Source of the DNA: Paractinoplanes bogorensis
GTDB taxonomy: Bacteria > Actinomycetota > Actinomycetes > Mycobacteriales > Micromonosporaceae
NCBI RefSeq assembly: GCF_018829635.1
Contig: NZ_JAHKKG010000023.1
Location: 18,688-82,687, forward strand
DNA: 64,000 nt
Direction of reading: 5' to 3'
The position numbers and the translations under genes were made by a program. The notes beneath the pieces were generated by a model. It saw nothing but the letters and a program-made list of their open reading frames with translations, did not search any database and was not told where the DNA came from. Of this stretch, positions 33,435-41,832 are shown one piece after another. The first letter of the stretch is position 1, and the number at the start of each line of letters is the position of its first letter.

Positions 33435-33504
33435 GGAAGTGTTATCCGGCGGGTAGCTTTCGGGACTGCTTGGCGCGTACGGACGTCGACGAGCGGAGCG
33501 GTCA

Positions 33505-35679
33505 GTGAGCAGCGAACTGGATGACGACCTGGTGGTGGCGGCCCGCGGTGGTGACCCGGCCGCCCGGCAGGAGCTGGCGGCCCGGTGCCTGCCGCTGGTC
33601 TACACCGTCGTGGGGCGGGCCGCCGAGCGGGACCTCGACGTCGACGACATCGTGCAGGAGACGATGGTCGACCTGATGACCGGGCTGCCGGGGCTGCGTG
33701 AGCCGGGGCGGCTGCGGTCGTGGGTGGTGACGGTGGCGTTGCGGCGGCTGGCCGACGCGCGCGGGGCGGCCCGGGAGCAGCGGCTGGCCCGCGCGGGTGG
33801 GCTCACCGAGCTGAGCGAGCGGCCCGACCCGGCGTCCGACTTCAGCGGGTTGGTCATTCTGCGGCAGGCGCTCACCCGGGAACAGCGGGACGTGGCCGAG
33901 GCGACCCGGTGGCTCGATCCGGCGAACCGGGATCTGCTCTCGCTGTGGTGGCTGGAGATCGGCGGGCACCTGACCCGGGGCGAGGTGGCGGCCGCGGTAG
34001 GCCGGCCCGCGTCGCATGTGGCCGTGCAGGTGCAGCGCATGCGGGAGCAACTGGACACCTCGCGGCGGGTGGTGGCCGGGCTGCGCGGGGGTGACTGCGC
34101 GGTGCTGGCCGACGTGACCGAGAGCTGGGACGGTGAGCCGGATCCGTTGTGGCGCAAGCGGATCGCTCGTCATCTGCAGTCGTGCCCGGCCTGTGCCGAG
34201 GGCGGGCGACGGCTGATCGCCCCCGAGCGGCTGCTGGCCGGCCTGCCCCTGCTGGTTCCGCCGCCGGGCTCGGCCACCCTGGCGGCGGCGACGACCGCGA
34301 GCGGCACGGCGAAAACGAGCGGCGCGGCGAGCACTAGCGGCGGCGCGAACATCGGCCACGCGGCTACGGGCGTACGGGCGGGAACTTCGCTTTTGAAGTT
34401 TGCCCTGCCCGCAGTGGCTGCGATCGGTCTCACGGCCGGAGTGGTGGCGTGTCGTCCCGATCAGGGTGGGCCGACCGAGGCCGCGCCGCCGCCGGTCGCT
34501 GTCGTGACTCCGAGTACCAGGACCACGACCGAGGCGCCGAAGCCCAGTCCGACGCCGACCGGGACGGCCACGACGGCACCCGCGACGAAAGCGCCGAAAT
34601 CGACCGGCTTCGTCTATCCGGCGCCGGGCGATCGGGCCGAGGCGGCGGGCCGGCTCCCGGCCCGCGCGACCAAGAGCGAGAACCTCGGTCAGCAGAAGAC
34701 CAACCTGGGCACGAACATCATCCGCGACCTGGGCTTCTCCGGCGTGGTCAGCGGGCAGAGCCTGTGGACGTACGGTGACACGATCCTCGACAAGGAGATC
34801 AACGGCATCAAGCCGATGGCGTACGACGCGGTGGCGCTCGGCATTCAGGACGACCCATCGAAGATCAACTTCAAGAACCTGGGCGGTTTCGGTCAGCCCG
34901 ACAACTGGGTGCCGCTGACCGCGCGGGAGAACGCGACCGGCGGTGTGAGCAGGTTCGCGATGGGCGGCACCAACGTCATCGAGTACGCGCCCGGCCAGGG
35001 GCTCGTCTACTACCTCAAGAACGACCGGCAGGGCGGCGTCAACCGGCTGCTCGGCGCGGGCGTCGCGCGGGTGAAGGCCGACAAGACCGGCGCCACCGCG
35101 ACCCGGACCAGGCCGGTGCACAGCGCGAACACCGGGGAGGACAAGGACACCCTGCTCTGGGGCCCGGACGATCCCTGGTACGGCGACATCGGCATCACCT
35201 ACGACCCGCGCGACAAGAAGGTCTATGCGTACGGGAACGGGCCGGACAAAGGGATCTACCTGGCCCGGGTGCCGGCGGCGAGGGCCGACGACGTGACCGC
35301 GTACGAGTACTGGGACGAGAGCCGCAAGGCCTGGTACACCGGCCTCCGGAAGGTCGGCGAGAAGCAGGCGATCTTCGGGCTGTACGAGAACTACGGGCAG
35401 TCCAACGCGTTCTGGAGCAACCACTACAACGCCTGGATGTACGTCACCTCGGGCGACTTCCTGGGCAAGACGATCGCCGTCCGCACCGCCCCCAAGCTCG
35501 AGGGCCCGTGGACCAGGCTCACCAAGGTCTCCGACGCCTGCCCGGCCGGTGACGGCGCCTGCTACGCGGTGGCGCCCCACCCCGAGTACGACGAGACGGG
35601 CCGGACGGTGCTGGTCAGCTACACGCAGGTGGCCGGCGACAAGATGACGCTGCATCTGCGCCGGGTCACGTTCGAGTAG
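33505..35679 (+). CDS. Fused ECF sigma factor / zinc-finger anti-sigma / membrane anchor / extracellular DUF4185-like propeller
   Basis: 724 residues in one uninterrupted frame from GTG 33505 (GGAG upstream). Domains in order: sigma region 2 (~8-90; DLDVDDIVQETMVDLM), sigma region 4 (~115-185; LTRGEVAAAVGRPASHVAVQVQRMREQL), zinc-finger anti-sigma motif His223-x3-Cys227-x2-Cys230 (HLQSCPAC), Ala/Thr-rich linker, membrane helix ~296-315 (LLKFALPAVAAIGLTAGVVAC), Pro/Thr-rich stalk ~316-370, and an extracellular domain ~385-724 resembling DUF4185-type beta-propellers of glycan-binding proteins (DLGFSGVVSGQSLWTYGDTIL, LLWGPDDPWYGDIGITYDP). This would be a self-contained one-protein transmembrane sigma switch; release of the sigma part would need proteolysis or conformational change. 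Confidence 0.88.
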   Translation: MSSELDDDLVVAARGGDPAARQELAARCLPLVYTVVGRAAERDLDVDDIVQETMVDLMTGLPGLREPGRLRSWVVTVALRRLADARGAAREQRLARAGGLTELSERPDPASDFSGLVILRQALTREQRDVAEATRWLDPANRDLLSLWWLEIGGHLTRGEVAAAVGRPASHVAVQVQRMREQLDTSRRVVAGLRGGDCAVLADVTESWDGEPDPLWRKRIARHLQSCPACAEGGRRLIAPERLLAGLPLLVPPPGSATLAAATTASGTAKTSGAASTSGGANIGHAATGVRAGTSLLKFALPAVAAIGLTAGVVACRPDQGGPTEAAPPPVAVVTPSTRTTTEAPKPSPTPTGTATTAPATKAPKSTGFVYPAPGDRAEAAGRLPARATKSENLGQQKTNLGTNIIRDLGFSGVVSGQSLWTYGDTILDKEINGIKPMAYDAVALGIQDDPSKINFKNLGGFGQPDNWVPLTARENATGGVSRFAMGGTNVIEYAPGQGLVYYLKNDRQGGVNRLLGAGVARVKADKTGATATRTRPVHSANTGEDKDTLLWGPDDPWYGDIGITYDPRDKKVYAYGNGPDKGIYLARVPAARADDVTAYEYWDESRKAWYTGLRKVGEKQAIFGLYENYGQSNAFWSNHYNAWMYVTSGDFLGKTIAVRTAPKLEGPWTRLTKVSDACPAGDGACYAVAPHPEYDETGRTVLVSYTQVAGDKMTLHLRRVTFE

Positions 35680-35747
35680 TCCCGTTTCATCATCCGCCCA
35701 CGGGGGAAGAGGATCACGAACCGTTTCATCCGATTCGAGGAGATGTG

Positions 35748-36134
35748 ATGAGTGCTGTAGCTGATCCCGCCACCGTCAGCGAGTGCCTTCGCGCCGGGGC
35801 CGGATTCTCGCAGGGCGACCTGAACTGGCTCGCCCAGCAGTTCGTCACGCTCGACGCGCGGCTCGCCGCCTTCCACGCCGACTCGACCGAGCTCGAGGTG
35901 TCGGTCAAGGACCGGGACGCCCGCGGGCAGAAGGTCACGCTGGAGTGCTGGATCGCGGGCCGCCAGAAGATCGTCACCACCTCGACCGAGGAGGACCTGC
36001 ACGCCGCGATTCTGGACGTGCGGGACGACATGCGCCGCAAGCTGAACGACTCGAAGACCAAGCAGGAGCCCCGGCACAATCGGCACCTGCGCGAGGGCGG
36101 CGAGCCCGAGACCGACGGTGAACTCGTCGAATAA
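35748..36134 (+). CDS. HPF/RaiA-like ribosome-associated protein
   Basis: 128 residues from ATG 35748 (GAGGAG upstream; GTG 35745 is adjacent). FVTLDARLAAFHADSTELEVSVKDRDARGQKVTLECWIAGRQKIVTTSTEEDLHAAILDVRDDMRRKLNDSK (split) follows the S30EA/HPF N-terminal domain, ending in a basic tail (KTKQEPRHNRHLR). Lacks the C-terminal dimerisation domain of long HPF. Likely binds ribosomes or RNA in stress. Converges with the MFS gene with a 4-bp gap. Confidence 0.65.
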   Translation: MSAVADPATVSECLRAGAGFSQGDLNWLAQQFVTLDARLAAFHADSTELEVSVKDRDARGQKVTLECWIAGRQKIVTTSTEEDLHAAILDVRDDMRRKLNDSKTKQEPRHNRHLREGGEPETDGELVE

Positions 36135-36138
36135 CGCT

Positions 36139-38139
36139 CTACCCCGGCCGCCGGTCGCCCTCGTCCAGCAGTCTCGTCGCGATGTTGTCGAGCGCCTGGT
36201 CGAGGAGCGCCCGGTCGGCCGGATCGGTCATCGTCACGTCCTCCAGACGCGCGTCCAGCCAGTTGCGCCACGCGCCCTGCACACGATCGAGCTGTTCCTG
36301 ACCCGAATCGGTCAGGTGCACCCGGTCGCCCTCCAGGCGCGCGAACCCGGCCTCGACCAGATCGGTGAACGCGGGCTCGATGACTTCGGGCGGCATTCGG
36401 TGCGTACGGGCAATGGCTGTCATCTCGGCATGACCGCGCGCCCGCGTGTGCAGGTGGGTCTGCCCGACCGCCCACAGCTGGGCCGGCGGAAGGCTGGTGC
36501 CCGACTCGGCGACCAGGCGTTCGATCTCGTCCCGGTCGTCGCGGGCCTTGAACATGGTGTCGCTGATCGCCCGCTCGAGCTGGGTGAGCCGGTCGGCCGG
36601 TTGCGGCGGCGAGAAGCCCTCGCCCACGTCGGTCGCGGCGGCGCGGGCGCTGTCCCGCAACGGCAGTTCCTTGAGCAGCCAGGCGACCAGGAACCCGAGT
36701 ATCGCCACGGGGACGACCCAGCGGAAGACGTAGTTGATCGTGTCGGCGTACGCGGAAATGATCGGTGCCGCCTCGGCCGCGCTCAGCCGGTGCAAAGCTT
36801 CCGGGCTGGCCGCCGCCTCCGGGGAGGCACCGGCTGAGGCGAGATTCGGCGCCAGCTGACTGGTGAACAGCGTGCCGAAGATGGCGGTGCCGAACGAGCT
36901 TCCCAGCGTACGGAAGAAGGTGACCCCGCTCGTGGCGGTGCCCAGGTCCGCATACGGGACGGTGTTCTGCACGACAATGGTCAGCACCTGCATCGACAGA
37001 CCGATCCCGGCGCCCAGCACGAACATGTAGAGCGACTGCAACCAGGGGCTCGTGCCGGGTCCCATGGTGGACATCAGCCACAGCCCGAGCGACATGACGG
37101 CGCCGCCCGCGATCGGGAACGCCTTGTAGCGCCCGGTGCGGCTGACCACGTTGCCGGAGAGGATCGAGGTCACGAACAGGCCGGCCACCATGGGCAGGGT
37201 GCGGACGCCGGAGTCGGTGGCCGACACGCCGTCGACGTATTGCAGGTACGTCGGCAGGAACGTCATCGCGCCGAGCATCGCGAACCCGACGATGAAGCTG
37301 AGCGTGGAGCAGACGGTGAAGACCGAGTTGCGGAACAGATGCATGGGCAACATCGGTTCCCGTACGCGTAATTCGACCGCGACGAATCCGCCCAGCAGCA
37401 CCACGGCCGCCGCGAACAGTCCGAGGATCACCGGCGAGTCCCAGTCGTACTCGTTCCCGCCCCACGACAGCCCCAGAATCATGCTGGACGCACCCGTGGC
37501 CACCAGTGCGATGCCCGCGTAGTCGATGATCGGCCGGGCCGCCGACCGGATCGACGGCAGCGCCCGGGCCGACATGGCCAGCACGACGATCGCCACCGGC
37601 ACGTTCACGTAGAACGCCCAGCGCCAGCTCAGATGGTCGGTGAACAGCCCGCCCAGCGTCGGCCCGACCACGGTCGTGATGCCGAAGACGGCCCCCAGCG
37701 CACCCTGGTAGCGCCCCCGCTCACGCAGCGGGATCACGTCGGCGATCAGCGCCATCGCGGTCACCATGAGACCACCACCGCCGATGCCCTGGATCGCCCG
37801 CGCCCCGATCAGCATGATCATGTCGTGCGCGAGCCCGCACAGCACCGAGCCGCCGACGAACACGACCGTGCTGACCTGGAAGACCAGCTTGCGCCCGAAC
37901 AGGTCACCGAACTTGCCGGCCAGCACGGTACTCACCGTCTCGGCCAGCAGGTAGGCGGTCACCACCCACGACATGTGCCCGGCGCCGCCCAGGTCGGCCA
38001 CGATCGTCGGCAGCGCGGTCGACACGATGGTCTGGTCAAGGGCGGCCAGCAGCATGCCGAGCAGGATCGCCGTGAAGACGACGTTGATCTGCCGCCTGGT
38101 CAGCACCGCGGGCGGGGCCTCTTCGGTAGCCACGGCCAT
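36139..38139 (-). CDS. DHA2-type MFS multidrug transporter with C-terminal winged-helix domain
   Basis: 666 residues. Fourteen-helix EmrB/QacA transporter in residues 1-505: LDQTIVSTALPTIVADLGG (motif D1), GKFGDLFGRKLVFQ (motif A), GARAIQGIGGGGLMVTAMALIADVIPLRERGRYQG and GAVFGITTVVGPTLGGLF (motif C). Residues ~520-666 are an extra cytosolic part with a MarR-like pattern (ALWAVGQTHLHTRARGHAEMTAIARTHRMPPEVIEPAFTDLVEAGFARLEGDRVHLTDSGQEQL, split), i.e. an HTH/wing-like fold. Proton-driven drug export is expected; the appended domain could sense substrate. Confidence 0.88.
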   Translation of the reverse strand: MAVATEEAPPAVLTRRQINVVFTAILLGMLLAALDQTIVSTALPTIVADLGGAGHMSWVVTAYLLAETVSTVLAGKFGDLFGRKLVFQVSTVVFVGGSVLCGLAHDMIMLIGARAIQGIGGGGLMVTAMALIADVIPLRERGRYQGALGAVFGITTVVGPTLGGLFTDHLSWRWAFYVNVPVAIVVLAMSARALPSIRSAARPIIDYAGIALVATGASSMILGLSWGGNEYDWDSPVILGLFAAAVVLLGGFVAVELRVREPMLPMHLFRNSVFTVCSTLSFIVGFAMLGAMTFLPTYLQYVDGVSATDSGVRTLPMVAGLFVTSILSGNVVSRTGRYKAFPIAGGAVMSLGLWLMSTMGPGTSPWLQSLYMFVLGAGIGLSMQVLTIVVQNTVPYADLGTATSGVTFFRTLGSSFGTAIFGTLFTSQLAPNLASAGASPEAAASPEALHRLSAAEAAPIISAYADTINYVFRWVVPVAILGFLVAWLLKELPLRDSARAAATDVGEGFSPPQPADRLTQLERAISDTMFKARDDRDEIERLVAESGTSLPPAQLWAVGQTHLHTRARGHAEMTAIARTHRMPPEVIEPAFTDLVEAGFARLEGDRVHLTDSGQEQLDRVQGAWRNWLDARLEDVTMTDPADRALLDQALDNIATRLLDEGDRRPG

Positions 38140-38255
38140 GGGTTCAGTCTTTCGCCGCGCTCCGCCTGGTGTGCCACTTTCGGCGTAATTTGCGCGGTTG
38201 TGCTGGCTGTACGGCCATCCCTAGCCCCCACCCGCCCTGGGGAGAGGAACGGACG

Positions 38256-38945
38256 TTACACGCTGTCAAGCCGATCGCCAGGGTTATCCACAGGCCGGGG
38301 CCGGGCCAGTCCCAGGTCGTAGGCGACGATCGTGGCCTGCACGCGGTCGCGCGCGCCCAGCTTCGGCAGCAACGCGTTCACGTGTGCCTTGACGGTGCCC
38401 GCGCCGATCCCGAGCGCCGCCCCCACCTCGGCGTTCGACAGGCCCTGGGCCAGCTCGACCAGCACCTCCCGTTCGCGCGGGGTCAGACTGCTCAGGCGCG
38501 GATCGTCCTCTCGTGGGGCCGGGAGAGCCGCGAAGGTGTCGATGAGGCGTCTGGTCACCGTGGGGCTGAGCATGGCCTCGCCCGCGGCCACCGTGCGGAT
38601 CGCGTCGATCAGGGTGCGCGGATCCGAGTCCTTGAGCAGGAAACCGCTCGCACCCGATTTGAGCGCCTGGAACACGTACGCGTCCTGGTGGAAGGTGGTC
38701 AGCACGATGACCCGGGGCGGATCGTCGAGGGCGGTCACCTGCGCGGTGGCGGTCAGGCCGTCCATGCCGGGCATGCGGACGTCCATCAGCACCACGTCGG
38801 GCCGCTCGCGGGACACGAGGGACACTGCCGAAGCGCCGTCCCCGGCCTCGCCGACCACCTCCAGGTCGTCCTGCGAGCCGACGATCGCGCACACGCCGGC
38901 GCGCACCATGACCTGGTCGTCCACGACTACGACACGGATGGCGAT
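38256..38945 (-). CDS. NarL-family response regulator with apparent ATC start
   Basis: 229 residues if started at ATC 38945-38943, giving MAIRVVVVDDQVMVRAG, the usual start of such regulators, with AGAGGAGG 7 bases upstream. The first canonical start in frame is GTG 38924, which would delete the first receiver strand; no ATG/GTG/TTG lies between this site and far upstream sequence belonging to the kinase gene. Receiver Asp55 (VVLMDVRMPGMDG), Lys in GFLLKDSDP, LuxR HTH LTPREREVLVELAQGLSNAEVGAALGIGAGTVKAHVNALLPKLG. Overlaps the end of its cognate kinase gene. Confidence 0.85.
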   Translation of the reverse strand: MAIRVVVVDDQVMVRAGVCAIVGSQDDLEVVGEAGDGASAVSLVSRERPDVVLMDVRMPGMDGLTATAQVTALDDPPRVIVLTTFHQDAYVFQALKSGASGFLLKDSDPRTLIDAIRTVAAGEAMLSPTVTRRLIDTFAALPAPREDDPRLSSLTPREREVLVELAQGLSNAEVGAALGIGAGTVKAHVNALLPKLGARDRVQATIVAYDLGLARPRPVDNPGDRLDSV

Positions 38946-40852
38946 GACGGGACCTCCTCTTTCGCGGCGGACGGGCGCAGCCCGTCCAGCAGACCACGCA
39001 TCGCGGCCAGGGCTTCGCGGGCCGCGTCGAGGGCACCGTCCAGATCGCCGGCGTCGGCCCGCTGCGTGACCCGGGCCGCCGAGGCCAGCACCGAGGCCTG
39101 CAGCCCGGCGGCCACCCGGGCACGCTCGTCGCGTGCCCGCAGTTCCGCCTCGGCCGACACGACGGCCACCGCACGGGCCTCGTGGTCGAGGCGGCGCTCC
39201 CGGCGGCGACGGGTCAGGAAGCCGGCCAGCCAGCTGCCGGCGAACGGCAGCCCCAGCACGAACCAGGCGAAGACCATGCCGAAGATCAGCAGGCCGGCGG
39301 TGGTGCCCGGGCCGGTGGGCAGTTCCGGATCGTCCGGCCCGGCCACGGCCAGCAGCACGCCCACGACGGCCGAGGCCGAGAACAGGGCGGCGGCGACCCC
39401 GATCCAGGTCAGCCGGGGCCGGGATCCGTACGCGGCCACGGCGTAGACGGCGGCGAACTCCGCCCCGGAGCTGAAGAGGAAGAGCCAGGCGTCCGCGGCC
39501 GGCGTGACCCCGGTGGCCACCAGCACCGGCCCGAGCCACGAGGTGAGCAGGACGGCGGCCAGTACCGGCCACGGCCATCGGCGCCGCCACAGCAGCGGCA
39601 CCGAGTGCGCGGCCACGGTGAGCAGGATCAGGGTCAGGGCCGCAGGGGACACCGCACCCTCGTCGACCAGCGCACTCACCCCGGCCAGGGGCATCAGCAG
39701 GGTCAGCAGGAGCAGCGCGGCATCCAGCACGACCTGGCTGCGCAGCCAGACCCGCAGCCGGGCCGGGTCCTTGTCCGCCCCGGCCTTCAGCACGGCGCGA
39801 ACTTCCCAGCCGCCCTCCCGGGGACCGGCCGTGACTGTGCCGCCGAAGGCCGCCGCGCGCTCCCTCATCCCGGTCAGGCCGCGACCGCCACCCAGTCCGG
39901 TGGCCGCACCGGAGGCGGAGGCGCCGTCGTCGGCCACCACGAGCGTCGCGCCCGCCTCGTCGTAGGTCTGCGCGATGCGGACGGTTGCCCCGGGCGCATA
40001 CCGCAGGGTGTTGGTCAGGGCCTCCCGTGCGATGCCGTGCAGGGCCTCCCGCATCTCCGCGGGCGCCGTTCCGGTCACCGAAAGGTGCACCACCTGGCCC
40101 AGTTGCCGGAAGTCGTCGGCGAGATCGTCCAGGCTCGCCGATGCCTGTACGGCCGGCAGCACGGCGACGAGCCGGCGCAGCGCCTCCAGGGTCTCGCCGC
40201 CGGCCCGGGCGGCGAACGCCAGTGCCTCGGCCGTCAGTTCGGGCGTGCCGACGAACTGGGCCGCCGAGCCGTTCACGACGATCGAGGTGAGGTGGTGGGC
40301 CGTCACGTCGTGCAGTTCGCGGGCGAGCCGGCGCTGTTCGGCGGCCGCCGCGTCGCGCCGAGCCTCCTCGGCCTCGGCCAGCCGGTGGGCCGCCGCTGTG
40401 CGGTCGTCGAGCCAGCGCCGCCGCACCCGGGCCGCCGCGATGACGATCGCGTAGGAGAACACCGAGGTCAGGATGTCGAGCGGCTCGTCGTCGAAGAGCA
40501 GCGCGGCCTGGACGACAAGCAGGGCGCCCACGACCAGGACGGTGGTGCGGCGGTCGCGGCGCAGGGCGACGTGGAACAGGGCGACCAACTCGGCGACGGC
40601 GAGCACGAGCAGCGCGTCGCCGGGGAAGAAGTATTCCTGCTGGGGCAGCGCCCACGTGCCCAGGGCCAGGCCACCGGACACGATCGCGATCGCGGTGACC
40701 GGCCGGTCGCGGCGCAGGCACAGCCCGGCGGCGACCACCACGATCAGGGCCGCGCCCGCCGCGTCCAGGGTCGAGGACGGCACCGAAGGCCAATAGGCGA
40801 GCTGGGCCGCGGCGAGCAGCGCGGGCAGCAGCCAGACCTTCCAGCGGGACAC
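38927..40852 (-). CDS. Bipartite NarL-type sensor histidine kinase with second membrane/DHp-like module
   Basis: 641 residues from GTG 40852. First half is a complete kinase: five or so membrane helices (~5-145), His181 in RRLARELHDVTAHHLTSIVVNGSA, HATPase ~270-365 (EALTNTLRYAPGATVRI, DDGASASGAATGLGGGRGLTGMRERAAAFGG). Second half (~380-640) repeats the plan without an ATPase: six or so helices, then a dimerisation-like coiled stretch (LDHEARAVAVVSAEAELRARDERARVAAGLQASVLASAARVTQ, split) in which the His of the H-box is absent. Probably a sensor duplication whose second catalytic domain was lost. Stop overlaps the regulator gene. Confidence 0.88.
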   Translation of the reverse strand: MSRWKVWLLPALLAAAQLAYWPSVPSSTLDAAGAALIVVVAAGLCLRRDRPVTAIAIVSGGLALGTWALPQQEYFFPGDALLVLAVAELVALFHVALRRDRRTTVLVVGALLVVQAALLFDDEPLDILTSVFSYAIVIAAARVRRRWLDDRTAAAHRLAEAEEARRDAAAAEQRRLARELHDVTAHHLTSIVVNGSAAQFVGTPELTAEALAFAARAGGETLEALRRLVAVLPAVQASASLDDLADDFRQLGQVVHLSVTGTAPAEMREALHGIAREALTNTLRYAPGATVRIAQTYDEAGATLVVADDGASASGAATGLGGGRGLTGMRERAAAFGGTVTAGPREGGWEVRAVLKAGADKDPARLRVWLRSQVVLDAALLLLTLLMPLAGVSALVDEGAVSPAALTLILLTVAAHSVPLLWRRRWPWPVLAAVLLTSWLGPVLVATGVTPAADAWLFLFSSGAEFAAVYAVAAYGSRPRLTWIGVAAALFSASAVVGVLLAVAGPDDPELPTGPGTTAGLLIFGMVFAWFVLGLPFAGSWLAGFLTRRRRERRLDHEARAVAVVSAEAELRARDERARVAAGLQASVLASAARVTQRADAGDLDGALDAAREALAAMRGLLDGLRPSAAKEEVPSSPSVS

Positions 40853-40938
40853 GAGCCGAAGCCTATGCCCTGGGGCAGGGGCCGGGTTCCGCCCGTGGCC
40901 GGAAGCGTCGCCGGACGGCCGTCGACAGACTTGGAGAC

Positions 40939-41832
40939 ATGCCTGCCACGGAGTATCACCGCGTCGCCCGCACCCCGGCCCACCGCTGGTGGCGCCCGGT
41001 TCTCGGCACCCTTTTCATCCTGGCCGGCGGTGCGTTCGTCGCCCTGGCCGGCTATCTCGCCGTCACGGTCGCGGCCGCGCTGGCCGGACAGCCCGACAAT
41101 GTGGACGGACTGCCGAGCTTCGGTGAGCGGGCCGACCTGGTGGTCGCGTTTCTGGCGATCGCGGTGCTGCTCCCGTTCACCCTGCTCGCCGCCCGCTGGA
41201 TCCAGCGCCGCCCGGCCGGCACCCTGTCCTCGGTGACCGGGCGGCTGCGCTGGGGTCTCCTGCTCAAGCTGCTGCCGGTCGCCCTGATCGCGGTCGTGGT
41301 GTTGATGGCGGGCAGCCTGGCCGTGGTCGACGAAACCGTGGTTGATGGCACCACTGCCGACGATGCGCTCGTCGGCTGGGGACCGTTCGCGCTGTCCATG
41401 CTCCTGCTATTGATCGTGGTCCCGCCACAGGCCGCCGCGGAGGAGTACTTCACCCGGGGCTGGCTGCTGCAGGCGACCGGCGCCTGGTTCCGCACGCCGT
41501 GGGTGCCGATCGCATTCCAGGCGCTGGTGTTCGCGGCCGCTCACGGCTGGGGTACGCCGTGGGGGTTCGCCGACCTGTTCCTGTTCGGTGCGGTCGCGGG
41601 CTGGCTGACCGTGCGCACCGGCGGGCTCGAGGCGGCGATCGCCCTGCACGTCATGAACAACCTGGTCGCGGCCGGGCTCGCGGCCGCCTACGGTCAGCTC
41701 ACCATCACCGAGACGGCGGCCGACATGCCGTGGCAGATGGCCGCGATCGACGTCTTCGTGCTCGCCGGTTACGCCTGGGCGGTGCTGAAACTGGTCCGTC
41801 AGCCGGAGCTGGTCAGCGCCGACCGCTCGTAG
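40939..41832 (+). CDS. CPBP family intramembrane metalloprotease
   Basis: 297 residues, about seven membrane segments. CPBP/Rce1 motifs: EEYFTRGW (Glu168-Glu169 and Arg173), FQALVFAAAHGW (motif 2 His), and ALHVMNNL (motif 4 His/Asn). Probably cleaves in the membrane or acts in immunity/maturation of exported peptides. Divergent from the kinase gene; its last 34 bp overlap the M16 peptidase gene tail to tail. Confidence 0.88.
   Translation: MPATEYHRVARTPAHRWWRPVLGTLFILAGGAFVALAGYLAVTVAAALAGQPDNVDGLPSFGERADLVVAFLAIAVLLPFTLLAARWIQRRPAGTLSSVTGRLRWGLLLKLLPVALIAVVVLMAGSLAVVDETVVDGTTADDALVGWGPFALSMLLLLIVVPPQAAAEEYFTRGWLLQATGAWFRTPWVPIAFQALVFAAAHGWGTPWGFADLFLFGAVAGWLTVRTGGLEAAIALHVMNNLVAAGLAAAYGQLTITETAADMPWQMAAIDVFVLAGYAWAVLKLVRQPELVSADRS

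Noticed and set aside
38256..40793. A continuous 845-codon frame that would fuse the response regulator to a long upstream protein
   Set aside because: Upstream of the regulator it is only an alternate frame of the histidine kinase gene; the kinase frame has all expected motifs.
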